Shown here: piece after piece, positions 36,436 to 45,589 of the stretch
Position numbering within the stretch: the stretch's first letter is position 1
Layout: each line of letters opens with the position of its first letter
Source: Bacteroidales bacterium 6E
GTDB taxonomy: Bacteria; Bacteroidota; Bacteroidia; Bacteroidales; Prolixibacteraceae
Direction: 5' to 3'
Length of the DNA: 63,635 bases
Assembly (NCBI GenBank): GCA_001270045.2
Contig: DF970676.1
Coordinates: 1-63,635, forward strand
Made by a program: the position numbers and the translations under genes
Notes under the pieces: model-generated
What the model was told of the DNA's origin: nothing
The model's input: the letters and a program-made list of their open reading frames with translations, nothing else
The model's database searches: none

Positions 36436-38109
36436 ATGACTTCAAGAAGAGACTTTTTCCAGACATTGGGCGTGGGTGCAGCCGGATTGGGACTGGCTTC
36501 AGTTGTTCCCTCCGCAGGGTGTTCAGCCCCTGTTTCAGCGACATCTGCCGCCACGGATGAACAGATTCTGATGGTCGGGGACGACATTGCCATTGCCCAG
36601 ACCAAATATGGTAAGGTGCAGGGTTTTATCCTGAGAGGGATCTTTCAGTTCAGGGGCATCCCCTATGGTGCCGATACTTCAGGAAAGAACCGTTTCATGC
36701 CACCTGTGCCGCCTGAACCATGGGAGGAGGTGAGACCAGCCGTCTGGTGGGGTAACACTGCCCCACAAATCATGGACAACCGCTATGGCAACCAATGGGC
36801 TTCCTTTGTCGACCACTGGAACTATGACGATGTGAGTGAGGATTGCCTCCGGCTGAATATCTGGACACCAGCAACCGACAGCGCACGTCGTCCGGTCCTG
36901 GTTTGGTTACATGGCGGCGGTTATACCAATGGCAATGGAATTGAGCAGGACGGATACGATGGTGAAAGTCTGAGCCGTAAGGGTGACATTGTATTCGTTT
37001 CCATTAACCATCGCCTGGGACCTATTGGATTCAGTGATCTTTCAGCTGTAGGGGGTGAAAAATACAAGCATTCGGGAAATGTGGGTGCCCTCGACATGGT
37101 GGCTGCCCTCGAATGGGTTCGCGACAATATCGAAAACTTTGGGGGCGATCCGGGGAACGTAACCATCATGGGACAATCCGGAGGAGGTGCCAAGGTATGC
37201 GTCCTGGCTGCCATGCCGGGCGCAAAGGGCCTGATTCACAAGGCAGTTCCCCTCAGCGGTTCCTCCATTGAGGCCATTCCGCAGGATTACTCCCAAAAGC
37301 TGGGCAGGTATATTCTTCAGGAAGCCGGACTAACCGAGTCGGATGTGGATAAACTCCAGGAAATGCCCTGGAAAGAGTATATTCTTCTTGCCAACAAGGC
37401 TTTGCAGAAAGCCTCTGCCGAGATTGGCACACCGGGTATGCGTGGCGGGTTCGGTCCCGTGGGTGATGGTATCAACCTGCCTGCAGGTAAGTTCTACAGC
37501 GAGCCGGATGGTTTGTCATCGGATGTTCCCATGCTGATTTGCACCACGTTTCATGAATGGTCGATGACCAGGACCAATCCGGAACTGGAAAAAATAACCA
37601 AGGAAGGTGTCATTGACATGCTTTCAAAGGGTGGTATGCGAGGAGGCAATCTCGGTGATAAGGCAGGTGCAGTTGTGGAAGCCTACCAAAAAGCATTTCC
37701 TGATGCCAATCCCGCCGATTTGCTTGCCCTGATCAGCAGTAACCGAAAAGGTGTCATTGCAACAACTGATGCCAAATCTGCACAGCAGGCACCGGTCTAC
37801 CTGGCCTGGTTTGGCTGGGAACCTCCGCTTTTCAATAACAGGATGCGCGCTTTCCACTGTCTGGATATCTGTTTCTGGTTTGCCAATACCGATCTGATGC
37901 TGACCCATACAGGAGGCGGTTCGCGGCCACGTCAACTATCTGAAAAGATGAGTGGGGCATTGTTACAATTCATGCGGACGGGGGATCCCAATGGGGGAGG
38001 ACTGCCTCAATGGAGCAGGTATACCACTGCCAACGGGGAAACCATGATCCTGAACGATAGCTGTGAGCTTAAAAATGACCCTGACAGGGAGGCCCGCATG
38101 TTGTTATAG
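36436..38109 (+). CDS. type-B carboxylesterase with Tat-like leader
   Basis: The 557-residue protein starts with a twin-Arg leader (TSRRDFFQTLGVGAAGLGLA) ending near a Cys (SAGCSAP), so it may be a Tat-exported lipoprotein. The carboxylesterase fold is shown by FRGIPYGADT, EDCLRLNIWTP, WLHGGGYTNGNG, the nucleophile S248 in GQSGGGAK and the C-terminal FMRTGDPNGGGLPQW. The start at 36436 places the RR motif at residues 4-5; an in-frame ATG at 36406 would add ten residues. The two neighbouring esterase genes suggest a shared role in removing ester groups from plant or algal polymers. Confidence 0.9.
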   Translation: MTSRRDFFQTLGVGAAGLGLASVVPSAGCSAPVSATSAATDEQILMVGDDIAIAQTKYGKVQGFILRGIFQFRGIPYGADTSGKNRFMPPVPPEPWEEVRPAVWWGNTAPQIMDNRYGNQWASFVDHWNYDDVSEDCLRLNIWTPATDSARRPVLVWLHGGGYTNGNGIEQDGYDGESLSRKGDIVFVSINHRLGPIGFSDLSAVGGEKYKHSGNVGALDMVAALEWVRDNIENFGGDPGNVTIMGQSGGGAKVCVLAAMPGAKGLIHKAVPLSGSSIEAIPQDYSQKLGRYILQEAGLTESDVDKLQEMPWKEYILLANKALQKASAEIGTPGMRGGFGPVGDGINLPAGKFYSEPDGLSSDVPMLICTTFHEWSMTRTNPELEKITKEGVIDMLSKGGMRGGNLGDKAGAVVEAYQKAFPDANPADLLALISSNRKGVIATTDAKSAQQAPVYLAWFGWEPPLFNNRMRAFHCLDICFWFANTDLMLTHTGGGSRPRQLSEKMSGALLQFMRTGDPNGGGLPQWSRYTTANGETMILNDSCELKNDPDREARMLL

Positions 38110-38456
38110 GTCATAAAATTTTCATGTCTTGCCTTAAAATCTTAGGAACACTGGAATATCTGACATCAACAAGTTGTATATTTCAAGTGTTCCTAATATT
38201 GATTTATATTTACTGCCTGATTTTATTTTGGACTATTGCAATATGGATGCAGAATGAAGAAATGATCTTAATGATCAGGGTAGAAGTGTGTTTTTCTTTG
38301 CCTAAAAGTATTGAAAAAGAGCCATGTGCGATCTGTCTGTCTGGTAATGGTGCTTGCTCTTTGCAAAAAATCAAATACGCTGCATTTAACTTTTTCCCAA
38401 TGTCGCAGTCCAAACAAGTTATATAATACTGAAGTTCATTAAATAATAAATACTCA
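38110..38456 (+). other. 347-base gap with one long stem-loop
   Basis: No believable gene is seen. It contains the inverted repeat listed at 38142-38196; the rest, up to the efflux operon, is AT-rich with no clear promoter box. Confidence 0.5.
38142..38196 (+). repeat. inverted repeat forming an 18-bp stem
   Basis: TTAGGAACACT (38142-38152) is perfectly complementary to AGTGTTCCTAA (38186-38196). The stem continues inward with GGAATAT against ATATTTC, with one bulged base and one G-U pair. It follows the carboxylesterase stop by 32 bases. No T run follows, so it is not a standard terminator. Confidence 0.7.
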
Positions 38457-39590
38457 ATGTCGGTATCTGGAAAAAAAATATTCAGGACATCCATTTGGAT
38501 CGTCCTGGTACTAGTGGTTGCAGGAATCATTTTCTTCCCTAAAATTAAAAATCTGTTTTCGTCAGGCGGTCAGGCTGCTGGCCCCATGGGAGGGCCGGGA
38601 ATGCGTGGCGGTGGACAACAAATATTGCTGGCAAGCGGATTTGTTGTGGTTCCCACACAAATGAATGAGTTGTATTACAGTACTGGGTCATTGTTGCCGG
38701 ACGAGGAGGTCGAACTTTCGTTTGAAACTTCCGGCAAGGTGGTTGGCATCTTTTTTTCTGAAGGGACACGTGTAAAAAAAGGTGACCTCCTGGCAAAAAT
38801 CAATGACAAGCCCCTGCAAGCACAGCTTCTTAAACTTCAGGCACAGAAAAAACTGACCGAAGAAAGGGAATTCAGGCAACGACAGCTTCTCGACCGGGAT
38901 GCCATCAGTCGTGAGAGTTATGACCAGGTGTCAACCGAACTCCAGTCTTTGGAAGCCGACATTATGCTGATCGAGGCACGGATCGCCGAAACTGAGCTGA
39001 GGGCTCCTTTCGATGGTATGGTAGGGCTTCGCATGATCAGTGAAGGGGCCTTTGCAACTACCCAGACCAAAATTGTCAGATTGGTTAAAATCAGTCCATT
39101 GAAGATCGAATTCTCCGTGGCGGAGAGATATGCAGGTGAAATCACTCCCGGATTTCCAATCACTTTCGTGATTGACGGGGTAAACAAAACCTTTGAGGCG
39201 AAAGTCTATGCAGTCGACCCAAAAGTGAACCTTGATACCAGAACCATTGCGGTAAGGGCACTTTATGCCAATACCAATGAAGAGCTAAAGCCGGGACGTT
39301 ATGCCAGTGTCAGGGCATTATTGTCACAAATTGACAATACGGTATCGATTCCAACGGAAGCCATCATCCCTGAAATGGACGGCGAAAAGGTCTTTGTATA
39401 CAAAAATGGCAAGGCCGAACAGGTGCGCGTTACCACTGGCCTGCGAACCGAATCAAGAATACAGATTGTTGAAGGGCTACAGTTTGGGGATACCTTGCTG
39501 ACAACCGCCATTCTGCAGCTTCGTTCGAACCTTCCGGTTCAGCTTGATACTTTGGTTACCAACCAGGAAATTGTAAATACACCATTATGA
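38457..39590 (+). CDS. RND efflux periplasmic adaptor
   Basis: The 377-residue membrane-fusion protein has an N-terminal membrane anchor (about residues 12-30, WIVLVLVVAGIIFFP), a lipoyl/hairpin region (LSFETSGKVVGIFFSEGTRVKKGDLLAKIND and its partner half AELRAPFDGMVGLRMISEG, each shortened here), and a beta-barrel. It joins the inner-membrane pump to the outer-membrane channel. It is the first gene of a three-gene operon; its TGA overlaps the ATG of the pump gene. Confidence 0.93.
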   Translation: MSVSGKKIFRTSIWIVLVLVVAGIIFFPKIKNLFSSGGQAAGPMGGPGMRGGGQQILLASGFVVVPTQMNELYYSTGSLLPDEEVELSFETSGKVVGIFFSEGTRVKKGDLLAKINDKPLQAQLLKLQAQKKLTEEREFRQRQLLDRDAISRESYDQVSTELQSLEADIMLIEARIAETELRAPFDGMVGLRMISEGAFATTQTKIVRLVKISPLKIEFSVAERYAGEITPGFPITFVIDGVNKTFEAKVYAVDPKVNLDTRTIAVRALYANTNEELKPGRYASVRALLSQIDNTVSIPTEAIIPEMDGEKVFVYKNGKAEQVRVTTGLRTESRIQIVEGLQFGDTLLTTAILQLRSNLPVQLDTLVTNQEIVNTPL

Positions 39591-42500
39591 GTCTATCGTC
39601 AACCAGTATACGCCGACCCGTATTGGCTACCGTTTTTTCCCTGGTGATACTTCTTTTCGGGGGAATCGGGATGACATATCTGGGTGTGAGGGAATTCCCG
39701 AGTGTCGACCCACCCATAATCTCGGTCAATACATCGTACCCGGGTGCCAACTCGGATGTAATTGAAACCCAGATCACGGAGCCTCTCGAACAATCCATCA
39801 ACGGTATTCCGGGAATTCGCACACTTACCAGCCGAAGCAGCCAGGGAAACAGTAACATAACCGTTGAGTTTCAGCTGTCGGTTGACATGGAAACCGCTGC
39901 CAACGATGTGCGCGACAAGGTTTCACAGGCACAAAGGTTTTTGCCAAGGGACTGTGACCCGCCTACGGTTTCAAAGCAGGATGCGGATGCCAGTCCCATC
40001 ATGTTTATCGCTGTTAAAAGTCCCAAACGTTCCCTTCTTGAGTTGAGTGAACTTGCCGAACTGACTTTCAAGGAACAGTTGCAGACTATTTCAGGGGTTA
40101 GTGCGGTGATGATATGGGGTGAAAAACGATACGCCATGCGCATCTGGCTTGATCCCGCTAAGTTGGCAGGTTACCAGATGACCCCCATGGATGTCAGGAA
40201 TGCCCTGATGCGCGAAAACGTTGAATTGCCGGCTGGCCGTATCGAGGGAACGACCACCGAACTCACCATTCGTACCCTGGGTTTGATGTCGACTCCCGAG
40301 GAATTCAACAACCTGATTTTGCGGCAAACCGGCGACCAGCTGGTGCGGGTAAGTGATATCGGGCGTGCCGAACTGGGGCCCGAAGACCTGCGGGGAATCA
40401 TGAAGATGAATGGAATTCCCATGGTCGGTACGGTTATCGTGCCACAGCCGGGTGCCAACCATATCGATATTGTGGATGAGGTATATGCAAGGCTTGAATA
40501 TATCAAAAAAGACCTGCCCGATGATGTGCAGGTAGAGATTGGTTTCGACAATACGGAGTATATCAGGTCATCGATCAAGGAAGTGATGGAGACCATCTAC
40601 ATCGCATTCTTCCTGGTAGTCGTCATTATCTTTTCTTTCCTGCGCGACTGGCGAACCACCATCATTCCAATCCTGGTAATTCCGGTATCGCTGATCGGAT
40701 CGTTCTTTATCATGTACATTGCCGGTTTTACCATCAATGTCCTGACCCTTCTGGCAATCGTGCTGTCCATCGGTCTGGTGGTTGACGACGCCATCGTGAT
40801 GATGGAAAACATCTATGTAAAGATTGAACAGGGCATGTCTCCACTTGAGGCCGGGCTCAAGGGATCCGACGAGATTTTCTTTGCGATCATCGCGACAACC
40901 ATTACCCTGGTTGCAGTGTTTATCCCGATTGTTTTTCTCGAGGGGATGACCGGCCGGTTATTCCGGGAGTTCAGTATCGTCATTGCCGGTGCCGTAGCCA
41001 TATCCTCATTTGTGGCACTGACGCTGACACCGATGCTTTCGACCAAGCTGTTAAAGACAAGACATAAACGAGGCAAGGCTTATAATTTTACCGAAAAATT
41101 CTTTGTCTGGCTGAATCGCGCTTATCAGAATTCACTGGAATCATTTCTGAAAACCAAATATGCATCTGTCATTATTTTGTTGATTTCCGGTGTCCTGATC
41201 TTCTTTTTATGGAAGACAATACCGGCAGAAATGGCCCCGCTGGAAGACCGCTCCCAGATGAATATCAATATAACCTCCCAGGAAGGTTCAACCTATGAAT
41301 TCAACCTGGCCTACATCGAAGAGCTTGCAGCACTGGTCGACCAGGTAGTTCCGGAAAGGGAAAAGGTAACCGCCATGATACGTGGCGGTGGTGGATTCGT
41401 CAGGATCCTTCTGGTCAAACCCGACCAGCGCGAACATACCCAGCAGGAAATTGCCAACAGGCTGTCGGCTGAGTTGCGGAAGAAAACCAAGGCCAGGGCA
41501 ATGGTCATCCAGCAGTCAACTTTCGGTGGCCGCCGTGCAGGTCAGCCAATCCAGTATGTTTTGCAGGCTACCAACATCGAAAAGCTCCGTGAGATTCTGC
41601 CGGAATTTATGACAAAGGTTAATGAGAATCCTATATTTGTCCAGGCTGACGTGAACCTCAAGTTTACAAAACCTGAGCTTCAGATCGTCATTAACCGCGA
41701 TAAGGCAAATCTTCTAGGCGTATCTACCCAGAACATCGGCCAAACCCTTCAGCTGGCTTTGAGCGGCCAGCGGTTTGGATACTTTATCATGAATGGCAAG
41801 CAGTACCAGGTATTGGGTGAACTGGCCCGCGAAGACCGAAACAAGCCCCTTGACCTGAAGTCATTATATGTAAGAAATAACTCCGGCCAAATGATTCAGC
41901 TTGACAATTTTGTCGAACTTAAGGAAACCACCGCACCACCCCAGTTGTATCGTTACAACAGGTTTGTGGCTGCCACAATATCTTCAGGTTTGGCTGACAA
42001 GAGAACGATCAGCGAGGGGATTGCCGAAATGGACAAGATCGCCAAGGAGGTGCTTGACGATTCATTCCGTACCGCCCTGGCCGGTGACTCCAAAGACTTT
42101 ATGGAAAGCTCTTCGAGCTTGATGTTTGCATTCCTGCTGGCCATTTTGCTTATCTTCCTGGTACTTTCGGCCCAGTTCGAAAGTTTCAAGGACCCGATTA
42201 TTGTCATGATGACCGTGCCGCTGGCCCTTACGGGAGCCTTGATCTTTATGTGGTATTTCGATGTGACCATGAACATTTTCAGCCAGATTGGGATCATCAT
42301 GCTGATTGGCCTCGTCTCGAAGAACGGGATCCTGATCGTTGAATTTGCCAACCAGAGAAAGGAAGCGGGGTTCTCTAAGCTCGACGCCATCAAGTATGCT
42401 TCAGCAGCCCGTTTCAGGCCTATCCTGATGACCAGCCTCTCAACCATCCTGGGCGTATTGCCGCTTGCACTGGGTTGGGGTGAAGGTGCGGCCAGCCGCG

Positions 42501-42658
42501 TTGCCATGGGTATTGCGGTTGTTGGAGGATTGACCATTTCAACGCTCCTGACTTTATATGTCGTTCCCTCGATATACCTCTTTATTTCCAGTGAAACGAA
42601 AAATAGTATGAATGAACCGGTTCAGCCAAAAGAAATCAATGAAGCCAATGAGAAGTAA
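39587..42658 (+). CDS. RND efflux pump, HAE1-like
   Basis: The 1023-residue inner-membrane protein matches the AcrB/MexB family: twelve membrane segments in two halves, the proton-relay stretch GLVVDDAIVMMENIYVKIE in helix 4, and large periplasmic loops after helices 1 and 7. It opens with SSTSIRRPVLATVFSLVILLFGGIG, shortened here. It exports drugs, bile salts or other amphiphiles; the substrate is not visible. The start overlaps the adaptor stop as ATGA, and the channel gene begins inside its 3' end, so all three are translated together. Confidence 0.95.
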   Translation: MSLSSTSIRRPVLATVFSLVILLFGGIGMTYLGVREFPSVDPPIISVNTSYPGANSDVIETQITEPLEQSINGIPGIRTLTSRSSQGNSNITVEFQLSVDMETAANDVRDKVSQAQRFLPRDCDPPTVSKQDADASPIMFIAVKSPKRSLLELSELAELTFKEQLQTISGVSAVMIWGEKRYAMRIWLDPAKLAGYQMTPMDVRNALMRENVELPAGRIEGTTTELTIRTLGLMSTPEEFNNLILRQTGDQLVRVSDIGRAELGPEDLRGIMKMNGIPMVGTVIVPQPGANHIDIVDEVYARLEYIKKDLPDDVQVEIGFDNTEYIRSSIKEVMETIYIAFFLVVVIIFSFLRDWRTTIIPILVIPVSLIGSFFIMYIAGFTINVLTLLAIVLSIGLVVDDAIVMMENIYVKIEQGMSPLEAGLKGSDEIFFAIIATTITLVAVFIPIVFLEGMTGRLFREFSIVIAGAVAISSFVALTLTPMLSTKLLKTRHKRGKAYNFTEKFFVWLNRAYQNSLESFLKTKYASVIILLISGVLIFFLWKTIPAEMAPLEDRSQMNINITSQEGSTYEFNLAYIEELAALVDQVVPEREKVTAMIRGGGGFVRILLVKPDQREHTQQEIANRLSAELRKKTKARAMVIQQSTFGGRRAGQPIQYVLQATNIEKLREILPEFMTKVNENPIFVQADVNLKFTKPELQIVINRDKANLLGVSTQNIGQTLQLALSGQRFGYFIMNGKQYQVLGELAREDRNKPLDLKSLYVRNNSGQMIQLDNFVELKETTAPPQLYRYNRFVAATISSGLADKRTISEGIAEMDKIAKEVLDDSFRTALAGDSKDFMESSSSLMFAFLLAILLIFLVLSAQFESFKDPIIVMMTVPLALTGALIFMWYFDVTMNIFSQIGIIMLIGLVSKNGILIVEFANQRKEAGFSKLDAIKYASAARFRPILMTSLSTILGVLPLALGWGEGAASRVAMGIAVVGGLTISTLLTLYVVPSIYLFISSETKNSMNEPVQPKEINEANEK

Positions 42659-43964
42659 ATTCATGATGCTGGCCATTCTCATTATGGCGGCCATCTTATC
42701 GGACGCCCAGACAAAGCTGGAGCTCAGTGATTACATTACCAGGGGACTTGAGCAAAACTTTTCTCTTCAGGTCGTCAGAAACCGCGAGGATATCGCCGCA
42801 AATAACTATACACGGGGAAATGCCGGTTTCCTGCCCACCATCACCATGACAAACAGGTTCGGGGGAACGGTGAATTCCACAACCCAGAACCTTCGTGAAG
42901 GCGGACAGGTGAACACCGACGGTATTCACAATACCTCCGGGTCGGCAGGGGTAAACCTTGGTATGACCATTTTTGACGGGTTCAGCGTGCAGACTACCTA
43001 CCAGAAGCTCAATGAGCTCAAGCAGATGGGGGGATTGAACACTCAGATGTCGGTTGAAAACCTGATTGCCCAAATCGTATCGGAGTATTATTACTATATA
43101 CAGCAAATTACGCTTTACAAAAACCTGGAATACGCGGTGTCGTTATCAAGGGAGCGGGTACGTATCGATGAACAGCGCTACCTGCTGGGAGCTTCTTCCA
43201 AGCTGCAGCTTTTGCAGTCGCTTGTCTACCTGAATGCCGACAGTTCAAGATATGCCCGCCAGCGCGAAGTGCTCAGGGCTTCCCAGATCCGTTTGAACGA
43301 ACTGATGGCATCGCCCGACCTGGGTGAGGATATCATCCCGTCTGATTCCTTGATTGTCATTGATGAAAACCTGCAGTATGACAACCTCCTTGAATCGGTT
43401 CTCAATTTGAATACCAGTCTTCAGATCGCGGCCAGGAACCAGGTAATTTCGGAACTCGACTATAAAATCATAGCCTCCAGGGCTTATCCGTACCTCACGC
43501 TTTCCTCGGGTTATTCCCTTTCCTACAATGGCTATGAATCCGGTAGCATGCGAAACCAGAATGTCAGGGGAATGAATTATGGACTGACCCTCGGTGTCGA
43601 TATTTTCGACGGGCTAAACCGCAAGCGCGAGAAATCCAATGCCCTTATCGATATCGAAAACCGCATTCACGAATACCGGCAGGTTGAACAGAACGTGAAA
43701 GCCGACCTTCTCACCCTGTATTATGCCTACCAGAATAACCTGAACCTGATCCGCCTTGAGGAGCAGAACCTTTCGGTGGCCCGCGAGAATCTCGAAATTG
43801 CCCTGGAAAGGTATAAACTGGGTAATTTGTCGGGCCTCGATCTCAGGGAGGTGCAGAAGAGCCTTCTGGATGCCGAGGAACGTCTGATCCAGGTGAGATA
43901 CCTGACCAAGGTGGCTGAAATCTCCCTCATGCAGATCGCCGGAAAAATCATGGATTACGTATAG
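42648..43964 (+). CDS. TolC-type outer-membrane efflux channel
   Basis: The protein of about 438 residues has a signal peptide (MRSKFMMLAILIMAAILSDA) and two outer-membrane-efflux repeats of long helices (for example RDEDIA-type N-terminal helix and ESVLNLNTSLQIAARNQVI in the second half). It provides the exit duct for the pump. I start at the ATG at 42648; an ATG at 42639 would add three residues, and both lie inside the end of the pump gene, which stops at 42658. No regulator gene is present in the operon. Confidence 0.92.
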   Translation: MRSKFMMLAILIMAAILSDAQTKLELSDYITRGLEQNFSLQVVRNREDIAANNYTRGNAGFLPTITMTNRFGGTVNSTTQNLREGGQVNTDGIHNTSGSAGVNLGMTIFDGFSVQTTYQKLNELKQMGGLNTQMSVENLIAQIVSEYYYYIQQITLYKNLEYAVSLSRERVRIDEQRYLLGASSKLQLLQSLVYLNADSSRYARQREVLRASQIRLNELMASPDLGEDIIPSDSLIVIDENLQYDNLLESVLNLNTSLQIAARNQVISELDYKIIASRAYPYLTLSSGYSLSYNGYESGSMRNQNVRGMNYGLTLGVDIFDGLNRKREKSNALIDIENRIHEYRQVEQNVKADLLTLYYAYQNNLNLIRLEEQNLSVARENLEIALERYKLGNLSGLDLREVQKSLLDAEERLIQVRYLTKVAEISLMQIAGKIMDYV

Positions 43965-43973
43965 GCGGAACCG

Positions 43974-44003
43974 TTTGCGGGCTTTGATGGATTTATATCT
44001 TTG
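43974..44003 (+). promoter_or_regulatory. promoter of pabBC
   Basis: TTTG at 43974-43977 and TATCTTTG at 43996-44003 are spaced by 18 bases, a good match to both Bacteroidota boxes. Transcription would start only a few bases from the ATG at 44009. Confidence 0.65.
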
Positions 44004-44008
44004 CATCC

Positions 44009-44989
44009 ATGGAAAAGCTGGCAGGGAAGAGAGTGTTTCATTTGATGAACAGACTGGGAAGGCAAAAAATCCCGTTTGTTTTTATGCTGGACGCATGGGC
44101 CGACCATGGTTTTGTCGTGCCTGTGGAGGAATCGCACCAATGGCTGTTGTACGACCTCAACGGCAAAACGAATAGCCAACCGGAGCCCGATACCCCTCCG
44201 CTTCTCAAATGGGATGTCTATCCCGTTGATTATCCCGTTTATGAAAAGGGTTTTAACTTAGTCATGGATCACATCCGCCGGGGCGATTCTTTCCTGCTGA
44301 ATTACACGCAGCCCACCCGTATCGAAACAAACCTGTCGCTTCCTGAATTGTTCCACATCGCGAAGGCCCGCTACAAGGTTCACCTGAAGGGAAGCTTTAC
44401 CTGCTTCTCACCCGAGATTTTCGTGACCATCGATGAACGCGGGAAAATTTCATCGCATCCCATGAAGGGAACGTTGCCGGTTACCGCACAGGATGCCGAA
44501 AACCGGATTCTCCACGACAGGAAGGAGATTGCCGAACACCATACCATTGTCGACCTGATCAGGAACGATCTCAGCAAGGTGGCGCTCCAGGTGAAAGTCG
44601 ACAAGTTCAGGTACCTCGATCGCATTGAAACAAACCGCCTGCCGTTGCTGCAGGTAAGCTCGGGGATTTCGGGAATATTGCCGCCCGACTGGCACGAAAT
44701 GCTGGGGGATATTTTCATGGAACTGCTTCCGGCCGGATCGGTTACCGGTGCCCCCAAGCACATGACCATGGAGATCATCAAGAGGGCCGAAGGGTATGAC
44801 CGAAACTGGTACACGGGAGTCTTCGGGATTTTTGACGGAAGTACCGTTGACAGCGGGGTATTGATCCGTTATGTCGAGGAAACGGATGGGGGCATGTACT
44901 TCAAGAGCGGTGGCGGTATCACCTACCAGAGCCATTGTAAGGCCGAATACGACGAAATGATCAGCAAAGTATATGTGCCGGTTGCTTGA
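44009..44989 (+). CDS. pabB: aminodeoxychorismate synthase component I
   Basis: PabB converts chorismate plus ammonia to aminodeoxychorismate for folate synthesis. The 326-residue protein is a compact chorismate-binding enzyme with K153 in PMKGT, HHTIVDLIRNDLSKVA, and GSVTGAPKHMTMEIIK near 243-258, and YTGVFGIFDG after it. The short N-terminus lacks the full TrpE-like lobe, usual for the small Bacteroidota form. The promoter at 43974-44003 is so close that the true start may be the ATG at 44045 (MNRLGRQK) or the transcript may be almost leaderless. It overlaps pabC by 17 bases. Confidence 0.9.
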   Translation: MEKLAGKRVFHLMNRLGRQKIPFVFMLDAWADHGFVVPVEESHQWLLYDLNGKTNSQPEPDTPPLLKWDVYPVDYPVYEKGFNLVMDHIRRGDSFLLNYTQPTRIETNLSLPELFHIAKARYKVHLKGSFTCFSPEIFVTIDERGKISSHPMKGTLPVTAQDAENRILHDRKEIAEHHTIVDLIRNDLSKVALQVKVDKFRYLDRIETNRLPLLQVSSGISGILPPDWHEMLGDIFMELLPAGSVTGAPKHMTMEIIKRAEGYDRNWYTGVFGIFDGSTVDSGVLIRYVEETDGGMYFKSGGGITYQSHCKAEYDEMISKVYVPVA

Positions 44990-45584
44990 AACAATCATGG
45001 TCCGTGATGGCCTAATAATCCATCCTGCGATCCATCTGCGCAGGATGCATAACAGCGCCATGGAATGTTTCGGAAGTGCCGGGTTCCCCGACCCGAATCA
45101 ATTTCTCACGGTGCCTCCTGAGGCATCCGGGGGTGTCTGGCGTTGCCGGATCATTTATGGCAGGGAGATTGAAACGGTTGGTTTTATCCCGTATACGCCC
45201 CGTCAGGTCAGGTCCCTGAAAATTGTCACGGATGACCTTCTGGATTATCACCTGAAGTTTGCCGACAGGTCACGCCTCGACGAACTTTTCGGAGAGAGGG
45301 GAGACTGTGACGATGTGATCATTGCCCAACATGGCAGGCTTACGGATACCACCATCGCCAACCTGGTGTTTTACGACGGTACCAAATGGCATACCCCCGC
45401 CCATCCTTTGCTGCCCGGTACCCAAAGGGAATGGCTGCTTGAATCCCGGCAAATCATCGAGAGTGAAATAACACTGTCCAATTACCGGTCGTTTCAGCTG
45501 GCCGGTATGATCAATACCTTCAACGACCTCGAAAACATGCAGGTAATCCCCGTAAGCCAGATCTTTCCGCCCGACCACATCTAA
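44973..45584 (+). CDS. pabC: aminodeoxychorismate lyase-like class IV aminotransferase
   Basis: The 203-residue protein is a short class IV PLP enzyme. K95 in YHLKFADRS is the likely PLP lysine, and CDDVIIAQHGRLTDTTIANLVFY matches the cofactor-binding region, shortened here. With PabB it would make 4-aminobenzoate. It lacks part of the N-terminal domain of E. coli PabC (269 residues), but this short form is common beside pabB in this phylum. The start overlaps pabB by 17 bases, so translation is probably coupled. Confidence 0.87.
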   Translation: MCRLLETIMVRDGLIIHPAIHLRRMHNSAMECFGSAGFPDPNQFLTVPPEASGGVWRCRIIYGREIETVGFIPYTPRQVRSLKIVTDDLLDYHLKFADRSRLDELFGERGDCDDVIIAQHGRLTDTTIANLVFYDGTKWHTPAHPLLPGTQREWLLESRQIIESEITLSNYRSFQLAGMINTFNDLENMQVIPVSQIFPPDHI

Positions 45585-45589
45585 TCCGG

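Noticed and set aside
38124-38530. Frames on both strands in the gap before the efflux operon
   Set aside because: Composition is not protein-like, they overlap each other, and one runs into the adaptor gene.
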